A DNA stretch of 7,466 nt from an uncultured Bacilli bacterium (GCA_947588865.1 CANPYQ010000057.1:1-7466); one strand, 5' to 3'; shown: positions 1 to 6,194, counted from the stretch's first letter. Numbers and translations are program-made. Notes: a model not told the origin generated them from the letters alone.

Positions 1-64
1 ATATGTAACAGAAATTAAGTTTTTCAACGATTTTTGTTTAGTCAAGGACGAACAAAGTGAGTTC
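1..64. repeat. Left copy of a 64-bp direct repeat at the window edges
   Basis: These 64 bases match 7403-7466 in the same orientation with a single difference (A at 48, G at 7450). The copy probably extends outside the window, and its right end is uncertain because the other copy is cut off at 7466. Within and just beyond it, CAAGGA (43-48) can pair with TCCTTG (72-77), enclosing a GAAC/GTTC pair, so the element can fold. I do not recognise it as a known insertion sequence or RNA family. It is most simply a dispersed intergenic repeat. Confidence 0.85.
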
Positions 65-109
65 ATCTCGATCCTTGTATTTATTTTTATTTCTTTATAA
101 TATTCTTTC

Positions 110-146
110 CAAATAAGGTTTACCTTTATTTGTTATTTGTTTTTTT
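110..146 (+). terminator. Possible intrinsic terminator, plus strand
   Basis: CAAATAAGG (110-118) pairs with CCTTTATTTG (123-132) with one bulged base and a TTTA loop. A run of seven T follows at 140-146, but seven bases separate it from the stem, which weakens the call. The T run lies only on this strand, so the hairpin would stop a transcript entering from the left edge. Confidence 0.4.
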
Positions 147-199
147 ATAGGTTATAATATCTTCTCGTACTTTGTCTTATACGAAAGGAGTTTATTATT

Positions 200-232
200 A
201 AAAAGATATTTATAATCTTAATTATAAATATC
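200..232 (-). terminator. Intrinsic terminator downstream of rubrerythrin
   Basis: On the minus strand GATATTTATAAT (232-221) pairs perfectly with ATTATAAATATC (216-205) over 12 base pairs with a four-base loop, and TTTTT (204-200) follows at once. It lies about 100 bases past the rubrerythrin stop codon. The stem is almost all A-T, so efficiency is uncertain, but the geometry is that of a rho-independent terminator. Confidence 0.55.
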
Positions 233-236
233 ACAG

Positions 237-311
237 ACTGTTGACAAATAAATTGTCTTTTATAAATTTTATACTAATATAGATATTATCTACCTTGATT
301 AATTCAACAGT
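237..311. repeat. Spaced 8-bp inverted repeat downstream of rubrerythrin
   Basis: ACTGTTGA (237-244) and TCAACAGT (304-311) are exact reverse complements about 60 bases apart. Smaller dyads lie between them: GACAA/TTGTC at 243-257 and the 11-base palindrome centred on 286. Together they could fold the 3' untranslated region of the rubrerythrin transcript. In such AT-rich DNA short dyads are common by chance, so this is only a candidate. Confidence 0.35.
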
Positions 312-334
312 ATTTTATATCTTCTTAATTAGTA

Positions 335-874
335 CTAGTAATTGTTTGCCTTCCTTTCAAAATAACTTTGTGGATGAGAACATACTGGACAAACCTTTGG
401 AGCATTTTTACCTATTACTATGTGTCCACAATTACGACAAATCCATATTGTATCCCCATCACTAGAGAATACTAATTCATCATTAATATTTTTAAGCAAT
501 TTTTTATATCTTTCTTCATGTTCTTTTTCTATTTTAGCTACTTCTTCAAAAAGATAAGCTATATGATCAAACCCTTCTTCTTTTGCTGTTTTGGCAAATC
601 CTGCATACATATCTGTCCACTCGTAGTTTTCACCTTCTGCTGCAGCTTTTAAATTTTCAGTAGTAGATTTTATTTCACCACCTTCTAATAACTTGAACCA
701 TATTTTAGCATGTTCTTTTTCATTATTAGCTGTTTCTTCAAATATGGCAGCTATTTGCTCATAGCCATCCTTTTTAGCTTTGCTAGCAAAATAAGTATAT
801 TTATTTCTAGCTTGACTTTCTCCAGCAAATGCAGCCATTAAATTTTGTTCTGTCTTACTTCCTTTTAATTCCAT
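335..874 (-). CDS. rbr: Rubrerythrin
   Basis: This 179-residue protein is a cytoplasmic diiron peroxidase that reduces hydrogen peroxide in anaerobes, taking electrons through its rubredoxin domain. The erythrin four-helix bundle fills residues 1-130. Its expected iron ligands are all present: E19, E52 with H55 (ExxH), E82 with E85 (ExxE), and E116 with H119 (ExxH). The C-terminal rubredoxin domain has two CxxC pairs, C146/C149 and C162/C165. Length and domain order are typical of clostridial-type rubrerythrins. The ATG at 874 has a strong AAGGAG site just upstream, and an in-frame alternative is excluded by a stop. It has its own promoter starting right at the thrS stop codon, with a perfect palindrome over the predicted transcription start, which suggests repressor control. 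The stop codon is TAG. The family call is very secure; the redox partner is not visible here. Confidence 0.97.
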   Translation of the reverse strand: MELKGSKTEQNLMAAFAGESQARNKYTYFASKAKKDGYEQIAAIFEETANNEKEHAKIWFKLLEGGEIKSTTENLKAAAEGENYEWTDMYAGFAKTAKEEGFDHIAYLFEEVAKIEKEHEERYKKLLKNINDELVFSSDGDTIWICRNCGHIVIGKNAPKVCPVCSHPQSYFERKANNY

Positions 875-898
875 TATTACATCTCTCCTTCTATAAAC

Positions 899-916
899 GT
901 ATCATAATTATGATAC
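899..916. promoter_or_regulatory. Perfect 18-bp palindrome, candidate rubrerythrin operator
   Basis: GTATCATAATTATGATAC is a perfect dyad (9+9, no central base). It lies between the predicted -10 box (925-930) and the Shine-Dalgarno site of rubrerythrin, over or just after the expected transcription start, where a bound repressor would block initiation. Its core resembles PerR/Fur-type boxes, and PerR regulates rubrerythrins in some Firmicutes. However, the canonical PerR box is a 7-1-7 palindrome, so the spacing differs by one base. I therefore call an operator without naming the regulator. Confidence 0.6.
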
Positions 917-924
917 CTAATATT

Positions 925-952
925 AGTTTACCATTTTTATATTTTTTTTCAA
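925..952 (-). promoter_or_regulatory. Promoter of rubrerythrin
   Basis: On the minus strand TTGAAA (952-947) is the -35 box and TAAACT (930-925) the -10 box, 16 bases apart. A TGG directly before the -10 makes it an extended -10. It begins within ten bases of the thrS stop codon, and I see no terminator between the genes, so read-through from thrS may add to expression. Confidence 0.55.
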
Positions 953-959
953 GTATATT

Positions 960-2711
960 TTAATTTTTATTTTTTATTTTTTCCTTTACAAAGTTTACAA
1001 ATTCATCAAATGAAACAGTAATAGTTTCATCAGTACCATATAGTCTGTAACTGATAGTTTTATTATCTAGTTCTTTTTGTCCTATTATAACTGAACAAGG
1101 AATTTTTTTAATTACTGATTCTCTCATTTTATATCCAAGCTTTTCCTCTCTATCATCTAATTCTACTCTAAAGCCTTCAAATTTTAATTCATTTAAAATT
1201 TCTTTAGCATAGCCTAAATGATATTCATTATTAACAGGTATTACATTTATCTGTACTGGAGATAACCAAAATGGTAAAACACCTTTAGTTTCTTCAATAA
1301 TATAAGCCATAAATCGATCGAGTGAACCCAGTATAGCTCTATGTAGTACAACGGGAGTTTTTTTGATTCCATCTGAATCTACATATTTTAAATCAAATTT
1401 ACTAGGTAAACAAAAATCTAATTGACAAGTAGATAATGTATATTCATTACCAACAGCTGGGTTAACATTTACATCCAATTTTGGACCATAAAAAGCAGCT
1501 TCCCCAATTTCTTCAGTATATTTTATTCCTAAGTCGTTTAAAACTTCTCTTATTTCATTTTCTGCCTTATCCCACATTTCGTCATCTGGGTGATACTTTT
1601 CTTTATCCAATGGATCTCTCAAAGATAAAACGCAACGATAATCTGTTATATTAAAATCTTTATAAACATCAAATATTAAATCAACTACATTTTTAAATTC
1701 TGATTTAATTTGTTCAGGTGTTACAAATATATGAGCATCATTTTGACAAAAATGTCTCCCACGTTCTATACCTTTAATCGCACCACTTGCTTCATATCTA
1801 AAGTCATGTGCGATCTCGCCTATTCTTATAGGTAAATCTTTATAAGAATGAAGCTTGTTTGAATATATCATCATATGATGTGGACAGTTCATTGGTCTTA
1901 ATACAAAAGATTCACCATCCAACTCCATAGCAGGGAACATATTTTCTTTATAGTGATCCCAATGTCCTGAGGTTTTATATAACTCAATATTCCCTACACA
2001 AGGTGTTAGAACATGTTGATAACCAAGACTTATTTCCTTATTTCTAATGTAGTTTTCTAATTCTTGCCACACTATATACCCTTTAGGCAAAAACATTGGA
2101 AGACCTCTACCTACTAAATCATCAGACATAAATAATTCAAGTTCTTTACCTAACTTTCTATGATCACGCAATTTAGCTTCTTCTAATTGTTTTATATATA
2201 AATTTAAATCTTTTTCATTTTCAAAACAAATACCGTATATTCTTTGAAGCATTTTATTTTTAGAATCCCCTTTATAGTAGGCTCCACTAACCTTAAGTAA
2301 TTTAAAATATTTCATAGATTTAGTAGTTGGCATATGTGGCCCTCGACAGAGATCTATAAAATCATCTTGCTTATATGCACTTATAACAGTACTATCATCC
2401 ATATTATTTATAAGATCGATTTTATATGGATCATCTTTGAATAAATCTAGAGCTTTTTCTTTTGATAACTCTATTCTTTTTATAATCTTATCAGATTTAG
2501 AAATTTTTTTCATTTCCCTCTCTACAGTGGATAAATCTTCCTCTTTAATAACTTCATCCCCTAAATCTACATCATAATAAAATCCATCTTCTATTACAGG
2601 TCCTACCCAAAATTTAGCATTAGGATATAAATGTTTTAATGCATGAGCAAGCAAATGGGCACATGAATGATTTAAAATATTTAGTTTCTCATTTTCTTTA
2701 ATATTAATCAT
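960..2711 (-). CDS. thrS: Threonyl-tRNA synthetase lacking the TGS domain
   Basis: This 583-residue class II synthetase charges tRNA-Thr in the cytoplasm. It starts directly in the N2 editing domain, with the HxxxH motif at H15/H19 and the partner C122xxxH126. The catalytic core follows: motif 1 near 205-223, motif 2 around R305, zinc ligands C276, H327 and H457, and motif 3 from 457 to R466. The anticodon-binding domain occupies about 484-583. Compared with the usual 640 or so residues, the missing part is the roughly 60-residue N-terminal TGS (N1) domain; some Mollicutes enzymes also lack it. The editing site is intact, so mischarged serine should still be cleared. The ATG at 2711 overlaps the end of the upstream gene by 8 bases, with AAGGAA as ribosome site inside that gene, so translation is probably coupled. 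Both are controlled by the threonine T-box at 3275-3482. Confidence 0.97.
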   Translation of the reverse strand: MINIKENEKLNILNHSCAHLLAHALKHLYPNAKFWVGPVIEDGFYYDVDLGDEVIKEEDLSTVEREMKKISKSDKIIKRIELSKEKALDLFKDDPYKIDLINNMDDSTVISAYKQDDFIDLCRGPHMPTTKSMKYFKLLKVSGAYYKGDSKNKMLQRIYGICFENEKDLNLYIKQLEEAKLRDHRKLGKELELFMSDDLVGRGLPMFLPKGYIVWQELENYIRNKEISLGYQHVLTPCVGNIELYKTSGHWDHYKENMFPAMELDGESFVLRPMNCPHHMMIYSNKLHSYKDLPIRIGEIAHDFRYEASGAIKGIERGRHFCQNDAHIFVTPEQIKSEFKNVVDLIFDVYKDFNITDYRCVLSLRDPLDKEKYHPDDEMWDKAENEIREVLNDLGIKYTEEIGEAAFYGPKLDVNVNPAVGNEYTLSTCQLDFCLPSKFDLKYVDSDGIKKTPVVLHRAILGSLDRFMAYIIEETKGVLPFWLSPVQINVIPVNNEYHLGYAKEILNELKFEGFRVELDDREEKLGYKMRESVIKKIPCSVIIGQKELDNKTISYRLYGTDETITVSFDEFVNFVKEKIKNKN

Positions 2712-3255
2712 CGGTTTCTCTTCCTTTCATAGTTAACTTTAGTTTTTCTTTTTTATATGTTTTTACATCTTTTTCTTTTTTTAATTTTAAGTACTTATTT
2801 ATTATTCTATACTCACCTATTTTCTTATGCTTTTTACAAAATCTACACAACTCAACTAATTCATATCTGCTCAATTTATTCAAATCTTCATTTATAAGTT
2901 CATTTATAAGTTCTTTTTCTACATTTTGTTCTTGATTATAAGGATCAATTTCACTTTCAATATAAATGTCATCATTATTAATAGAATTATTCATTTGAGG
3001 TATAACATATGGTGCCAAATTACCATATGAATCCTTTACTACTACTATATCCCCAACATAAATTTTTTTCTTATCATCTTTTACAGCATCATTTCCAATC
3101 CTTTTTATATCTGGAATAAGTTTTTTCACATCACTATGACTAATTTTTTTATCAATTATGATATGTGGAGGAACGCCACAATACACAATTAAAAATTTCT
3201 TAATACTAATACTATTATTTAATAATTCTTCTAATATATTTTTACTACTTCCCAT
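2704..3255 (-). CDS. Unrecognised protein between the threonine T-box and thrS
   Basis: I do not recognise this 183-residue protein. It is the first gene after the T-box terminator and overlaps thrS by 8 bases, so it must be co-regulated with threonine charging. It starts at an ATG (3255) with AGGGGTG just upstream. No signal peptide or membrane helix is visible. Residues 1-60 look mixed helix and strand, including a hydrophobic stretch FLIVYCGVPPHIII (21-34). Residues 64-86 (KIYVGDIVVVKDSYGNL and after) look like beta strands of a small barrel. Residues 88-125 are acidic and Asn-rich, probably a linker, including a duplicated LINE unit. The C-terminal third is helical and very basic (LSRYELVELCRF at 128-139, then many lysines), which could suit RNA or ribosome contact. 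It has only three threonines, so it is not a threonine-rich leader peptide, and it does not resemble the TGS domain missing from ThrRS. Confidence 0.85.
   Translation of the reverse strand: MGSSKNILEELLNNSISIKKFLIVYCGVPPHIIIDKKISHSDVKKLIPDIKRIGNDAVKDDKKKIYVGDIVVVKDSYGNLAPYVIPQMNNSINNDDIYIESEIDPYNQEQNVEKELINELINEDLNKLSRYELVELCRFCKKHKKIGEYRIINKYLKLKKEKDVKTYKKEKLKLTMKGRETDD
2887..2910. repeat. Tandem 12-bp duplication within the unknown gene
   Basis: TTCATTTATAAG occurs twice in direct tandem (2887-2898 and 2899-2910). On the coding strand it keeps the frame and duplicates a four-residue unit (ELIN-ELIN) in the acidic linker of the 183-residue protein. This looks like a slippage duplication and may vary in length between strains. 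Confidence 0.7.
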
Positions 3256-3274
3256 AAAACACCCCTAAAACTAC

Positions 3275-3300
3275 AAAAAGCGCTCCCATAAAGGAGCGCT
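3275..3300 (-). terminator. T-box terminator hairpin
   Basis: AGCGCTCC (3300-3293) pairs with GGAGCGCT (3286-3279) around a six-base loop, with a T run following. This is the most GC-rich hairpin in the window. It forms when tRNA-Thr is charged and stops transcription before the unknown gene and thrS. When uncharged tRNA binds, its 5' arm is taken up by the T-box antiterminator. Confidence 0.92.
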
Positions 3301-3482
3301 TAACTACATAAACGCGGTACCATCCTAATTTATACCTTAATTATTATAACGGCACTCCCCGGTTTATTTTTCAATAACAACTCATAGGTAGTAACCATCA
3401 ATATGTCCATTATCTTACACCAACCGATAACTCTCTATTAAACAAAATTTGATGATCATGTCCTAATCTTCGTTTTTCTTTT
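3275..3482 (-). ncRNA. Threonine T-box riboswitch (thrS leader)
   Basis: This leader senses uncharged tRNA-Thr and controls the unknown gene plus thrS. The conserved T-box GGATGGTACCGCG lies at 3325-3313, with the TGGT bulge (3322-3319) that pairs with the free tRNA acceptor end. Stem I is recognisable: ATCATCAA pairs with TTGATGGT, the distal part has AGAGAG, and the apical loop GGTTGGTG is closed by TTATC/GATAA. Flanking TAGG/CCTA pairing places an ACT triplet followed by A in the specifier loop (3392-3390), which is a threonine codon and agrees with the downstream synthetase. The T-box AGGA can pair with TCCT in the 5' arm of the terminator, giving the mutually exclusive antiterminator. 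The exact 5' end is inferred from the promoter. Confidence 0.95.
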
Positions 3483-3489
3483 TTATATT

Positions 3490-3518
3490 ATTTTACCATT
3501 TTTTTTAATCTTTGTTAA
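3490..3518 (-). promoter_or_regulatory. Promoter of the T-box/thrS operon
   Basis: TTAACA (3518-3513) and TAAAAT (3495-3490) are separated by exactly 17 bases, with TGG before the -10 as an extended element. Transcription should start near 3483-3482, just before the first T-box pairing. The promoter lies within about ten bases of the ezrA stop codon, so the intergenic space is fully used. Confidence 0.7.
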
Positions 3519-3528
3519 TGTTTTTTTA

Positions 3529-4671
3529 TTATTTTTCTTTAGAACTATATAAGTTTAATATTTTATTATATATACCTGGCTCTATTTTATTTAAAACATT
3601 TATTGTTAACTCGAATGATTTTTTATATTCACCCTTATAAAATAATTTTTCTGACATATCTAAATCATTATTTAAATCTTCATAACTACTTCTATATTTA
3701 TTACCATAAACTATAGTTTTTTCTGCAAACATAGCATTTTTTATTAAATCATTCGTTTTTGTATAAAGTTTTAAAACCAAATCTCTAGCCGTATCTACCC
3801 TAGTGTTTAAGATCTCAACTGTTATAGGTTTTTTATCTAATTCTTTAACTATCTCTTTTATAGCTATATTAGCTTCTTCTAGTTCTGTATAATAATAATC
3901 TGGTATTATTGGTAATTTATAATCTTTAATCTGCAATTTAGAATCTTTTAATACCATTTTAATTTCTTCTAATTGCTGTCTTGCTCTAACTTCATCATCA
4001 TGCATACTTCCAATTATATTTAAAGTTGAATCCAGTTTTTCTTCAGTATGAGATAAATTATTAGATAAACCTTCTATTTCGGTTACTAATTTTGAGAATG
4101 CAAATGAATTATTAAATTTTGTATGATCTTGTAATACCTTGTAATTACTATTTAATTCAAATACCTCATTTCTTACTTCATTTAAAGTAGTTATATCTTC
4201 TTCTCTTAAATTATATACATTTTTTATTTCTTCTATTTGATTAAAAATCTTATTAACAATTGTATTTATTTTATTTATTCTACTACTAAATGTTAATAAT
4301 TTTTCTTCATATGTTTTTTTATCATTCTTTTCCTTCTCAAAATCTGCAAATATTGAATCAAAATATTCAAGTAGAACTTTCAATTCTAACAAACTTTGAT
4401 TCATATCCAATTTTTTAGTTCTTTCTTTTATCTCATTAATTTTGTTAGTTGATTCTTTTAAATTGTATTCTATATTTAAATAATCTAGTGGATAACCTAA
4501 TGACACCATTTCATTATAAGTATCTTCTATTTCTTTCATCCTCATTGGAAGTACATTAGTTATCATAAGAACAATAGATGGTACTTCTTCAATTACGACA
4601 GTTATGTGATTAAGTAAATCATCTATTATATTGAGTACTTTATCCACTTCTGTAAATTCATTATTATCCAT
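3529..4671 (-). CDS. ezrA: EzrA C-terminal fragment (spectrin-like coiled coil)
   Basis: These 380 residues are the cytoplasmic coiled-coil body of EzrA, read from the first in-frame ATG after the frameshift. No convincing Shine-Dalgarno site precedes this ATG, so independent translation is doubtful. The true coding sequence continues upstream of the ATG for about 46 more codons to 4809, with EzrA-like residues throughout. The C-terminus keeps the family's conserved ending around YRSSYEDLNNDL and IEPGIYNKI. It should be read as part of the broken gene, not as a separate one. Confidence 0.7.
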   Translation of the reverse strand: MDNNEFTEVDKVLNIIDDLLNHITVVIEEVPSIVLMITNVLPMRMKEIEDTYNEMVSLGYPLDYLNIEYNLKESTNKINEIKERTKKLDMNQSLLELKVLLEYFDSIFADFEKEKNDKKTYEEKLLTFSSRINKINTIVNKIFNQIEEIKNVYNLREEDITTLNEVRNEVFELNSNYKVLQDHTKFNNSFAFSKLVTEIEGLSNNLSHTEEKLDSTLNIIGSMHDDEVRARQQLEEIKMVLKDSKLQIKDYKLPIIPDYYYTELEEANIAIKEIVKELDKKPITVEILNTRVDTARDLVLKLYTKTNDLIKNAMFAEKTIVYGNKYRSSYEDLNNDLDMSEKLFYKGEYKKSFELTINVLNKIEPGIYNKILNLYSSKEK

Positions 4672-4805
4672 TATAGATTCAAAATCTTCAAATCTTTTTG
4701 CAATAACCTCAAATTGGGTATTAATAGCAGACCCAAATTCTCCATACTCTTGTTTAGAATCAATAAATTTTTGATATAAAGTCCTATACCTAGCTTTATA
4801 TCCTG

Positions 4806-5252
4806 TTATATAGTTCTACTTCTCTCTTCACTAGATGTTAAATCCTTTATTTCACCGAATAAAAAGTCTGAATTCGTTTGAACCTTATACAATTCCATTT
4901 CTAGTTTTGCAATTTTATACATAGTACTCTTATAATCCATCTGTGAAAGCGAGTACTCTGCATCTAATATCATATCTGATAATTTTGGAATTTGAATTTC
5001 TTTAATTTGCTTAAGTCTATTAGACCACTCATCATAGAGTGCCTTTAATTTATCATTATTTAAATATGACTCTACCTTTGCAAGTTCTGGAACGATCGGA
5101 GAAGTAGCAAGTTTATTTTTTTCTATTTCCAACTTTTCTAATGTCTTTTTTATTCTTTTATTTTTCTTATTTTGAATGAAGTTTAAAACTCCTATAATAA
5201 GTCCAGCACAAATGATAAAGAGTGTTAACATAATAAGTGTTAAATTATCCAT
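4806..5252 (-). CDS. ezrA: EzrA N-terminal fragment (membrane anchor)
   Basis: As the sequence stands, this is the translated product of the frameshifted gene: 148 residues ending in SSEERSRTI. It keeps the membrane helix and the first spectrin-like helices, including the conserved ELAKVESYLNNDKLKALYDEW region. It would lack the large cytoplasmic arch thought to contact FtsZ and partners. It has its own extended -10 promoter and a good ribosome site. If expressed it would be a membrane-tethered stub of unknown function. Confidence 0.75.
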   Translation of the reverse strand: MDNLTLIMLTLFIICAGLIIGVLNFIQNKKNKRIKKTLEKLEIEKNKLATSPIVPELAKVESYLNNDKLKALYDEWSNRLKQIKEIQIPKLSDMILDAEYSLSQMDYKSTMYKIAKLEMELYKVQTNSDFLFGEIKDLTSSEERSRTI

Positions 5253-5269
5253 ATCAATCACCTATTATA

Positions 5270-5299
5270 ATTATATCATACTTTTTGTCATTTTCGACA
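5270..5299 (-). promoter_or_regulatory. Promoter of ezrA with a dyad over the -35
   Basis: A perfect -10 TATAAT (5275-5270) is preceded by TGA, giving an extended -10. The -35 is weaker: TGTCGA (5299-5294) at 18 bases. A TTGTC/GACAA dyad with a six-base loop spans 5285-5300 over the -35. The predicted transcript starts about 11 bases before the ezrA ATG, just enough for its AGGTG site, so ezrA has its own short leader and is independent of thyX. Confidence 0.6.
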
Positions 5300-5342
5300 A
5301 TATTTTTTATATATAAGTTAAAAAAACAAAATCTTAGCTTTA

Positions 5343-6131
5343 TTATATTGAAAGTTGCTTAATTTTTGGTTGTTGTTTTTGACCACAACTCATTTTTCCC
5401 TCTGGGCATTTTCCAAATACACAAGGGGCACCAGCTCTACTAAATATATTAGGTGCAACATCTAATACTAAATCTAGCATTTGATTTGCTACCTCGCGTA
5501 TTTCCCACTGTGCTCTATTACAACACCTTGTTCTAAAAAAGTTGAGCAAACTTCTAGCATTCATTGTAACTATTATCTTTGTTTCACATGCATTTGGCAA
5601 TGCAAATCTAGCATCCTCTAAAGCTTTTTTAGTTAAATTTTTTATTTGTTTTTCATCAGTTATACCTTTTGTATATTGATCTATTAAAGCATTAGTTATC
5701 TCTTTATATGCATCCATACCGGCCAACATACTTTTTTCATAAAGTAATTTAGCTTTTTCATTATTTTTAATAGACTCTGGTATTATATAACTAAACGAAG
5801 TTTGTAAATCGACATATCTTTGACTTTGTTGTGAGTAACTAGCTATTCTATGTCTTACAAATTGATGTGAACAAGCTCTACTTATTCCTTCTATTCCAAA
5901 TGTAAAACTTATATGTTCTATAGGACTTTCATGACCCATATCACTCAACATATTAACAAACCTTTTTGTAGCCTCATCATCAAGTCCTTGATATAAATTC
6001 AAAATATCACTTTTGGAATAACAAAGTTTTCCTGCTGCAGCTACTACTCTTTCAGGATTAGTACTATTATCTACTGTATTTATTGGTACAGTATGTGCAA
6101 GTAAATAAACCTTTACGCTTTTTTGTTCCAT
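5343..6131 (-). CDS. thyX: Flavin-dependent thymidylate synthase ThyX
   Basis: ThyX methylates dUMP to dTMP in the cytoplasm, using methylene-tetrahydrofolate as carbon donor and FAD with NAD(P)H as reductant. The 262-residue protein has the diagnostic RHRxxS motif (R93-H94-R95-I-A-S98) followed by YSQQSQRY (99-106), the HESPIEH segment (67-73), ARFALPNA (174-181), and the C-terminal NARSLLNFFRTR (191-202) with QWEIR. Length is typical. The last 30 residues carry three cysteines (C237, C242, C249), a feature of some clostridial-type members. The ATG at 6131 has a consensus AGGAGG site at good spacing. It follows the 339-residue unknown gene after 134 bases and precedes ezrA by about 90. ThyX usually replaces ThyA, so the genome may lack classical thymidylate synthase; that cannot be tested here. 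Confidence 0.97.
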   Translation of the reverse strand: MEQKSVKVYLLAHTVPINTVDNSTNPERVVAAAGKLCYSKSDILNLYQGLDDEATKRFVNMLSDMGHESPIEHISFTFGIEGISRACSHQFVRHRIASYSQQSQRYVDLQTSFSYIIPESIKNNEKAKLLYEKSMLAGMDAYKEITNALIDQYTKGITDEKQIKNLTKKALEDARFALPNACETKIIVTMNARSLLNFFRTRCCNRAQWEIREVANQMLDLVLDVAPNIFSRAGAPCVFGKCPEGKMSCGQKQQPKIKQLSI

Positions 6132-6194
6132 ATATAAACCTCCTATTTAAACCTCTTATTACTCTTTACTTATATACTGTTATTATCTAAAACT

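Larger units (their letters stand above)
65..334. other. Gene-free intergenic stretch with hairpins
   Basis: With the repeat before it, this makes about 334 bases without a convincing gene between rubrerythrin and the window edge. It is extremely AT-rich. It holds a possible plus-strand terminator (110-146), an imperfect hairpin (161-190, CTTCTCGTA against TACGAAAGGAG with a two-base bulge), a minus-strand terminator (200-232) and a spaced inverted repeat (237-244 with 304-311). The two opposed terminators suggest a convergent gene junction, with a plus-strand transcript arriving from the left. I found no tRNA or rRNA signature. Confidence 0.6.
3529..5252 (-). pseudogene. ezrA: ezrA, septation-ring regulator, interrupted by one frameshift
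   Basis: EzrA is a membrane-anchored spectrin-like protein that modulates FtsZ-ring assembly in Firmicutes. The first part reads MDNLTLIML onward, with one N-terminal membrane helix (about 4-26) followed by lysines and coiled coil. It stops at TAA (4808-4806). The next frame, open only from 4815 because of a TAG at 4818-4816, continues the family pattern (GYKARYRTLYQKF) through the long coiled coil to the EzrA-like C-terminus (YRSSYEDLNNDL, LFYKGEYKKSFE, IEPG). Adding one base, for example restoring ATAATAAC from ATATAAC, gives an unbroken protein of about 574 residues, close to the family's usual 560-570. No other lesion is visible in the remaining 1.3 kb, so the event is recent or a sequence error. 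The start at ATG 5252 fits an AGGTG ribosome site; the GTG at 5261 lies within that site. Confidence 0.88.

Noticed and set aside
241..266. Plus-strand promoter with a perfect TTGACA at 241
   Set aside because: The only good -10 boxes are 14 or 23 bases away, both outside the usable range, and no plus-strand gene follows. The TTGACA is part of the inverted repeat.
899..916. Firm assignment of the palindrome to PerR
   Set aside because: The symmetry is 9+9 without a central base, unlike the 7-1-7 PerR box, and no regulator gene is in the window.
2704..3255. The upstream gene as a split-off TGS domain of ThrRS
   Set aside because: It is three times too long and shows none of the TGS pattern (a beta-grasp fold with a DG turn near the start). 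It looks like an unrelated protein.
4806..4815. Programmed ribosomal frameshift in ezrA
   Set aside because: There is no slippery heptamer of the X XXY YYZ type before the stop, no obvious stimulatory hairpin, and EzrA is not known to use recoding. A deletion or sequence error is simpler.
5253..5261. GTG at 5261 as start of ezrA
   Set aside because: This GTG is part of the AGGTG ribosome site that serves the ATG at 5252.
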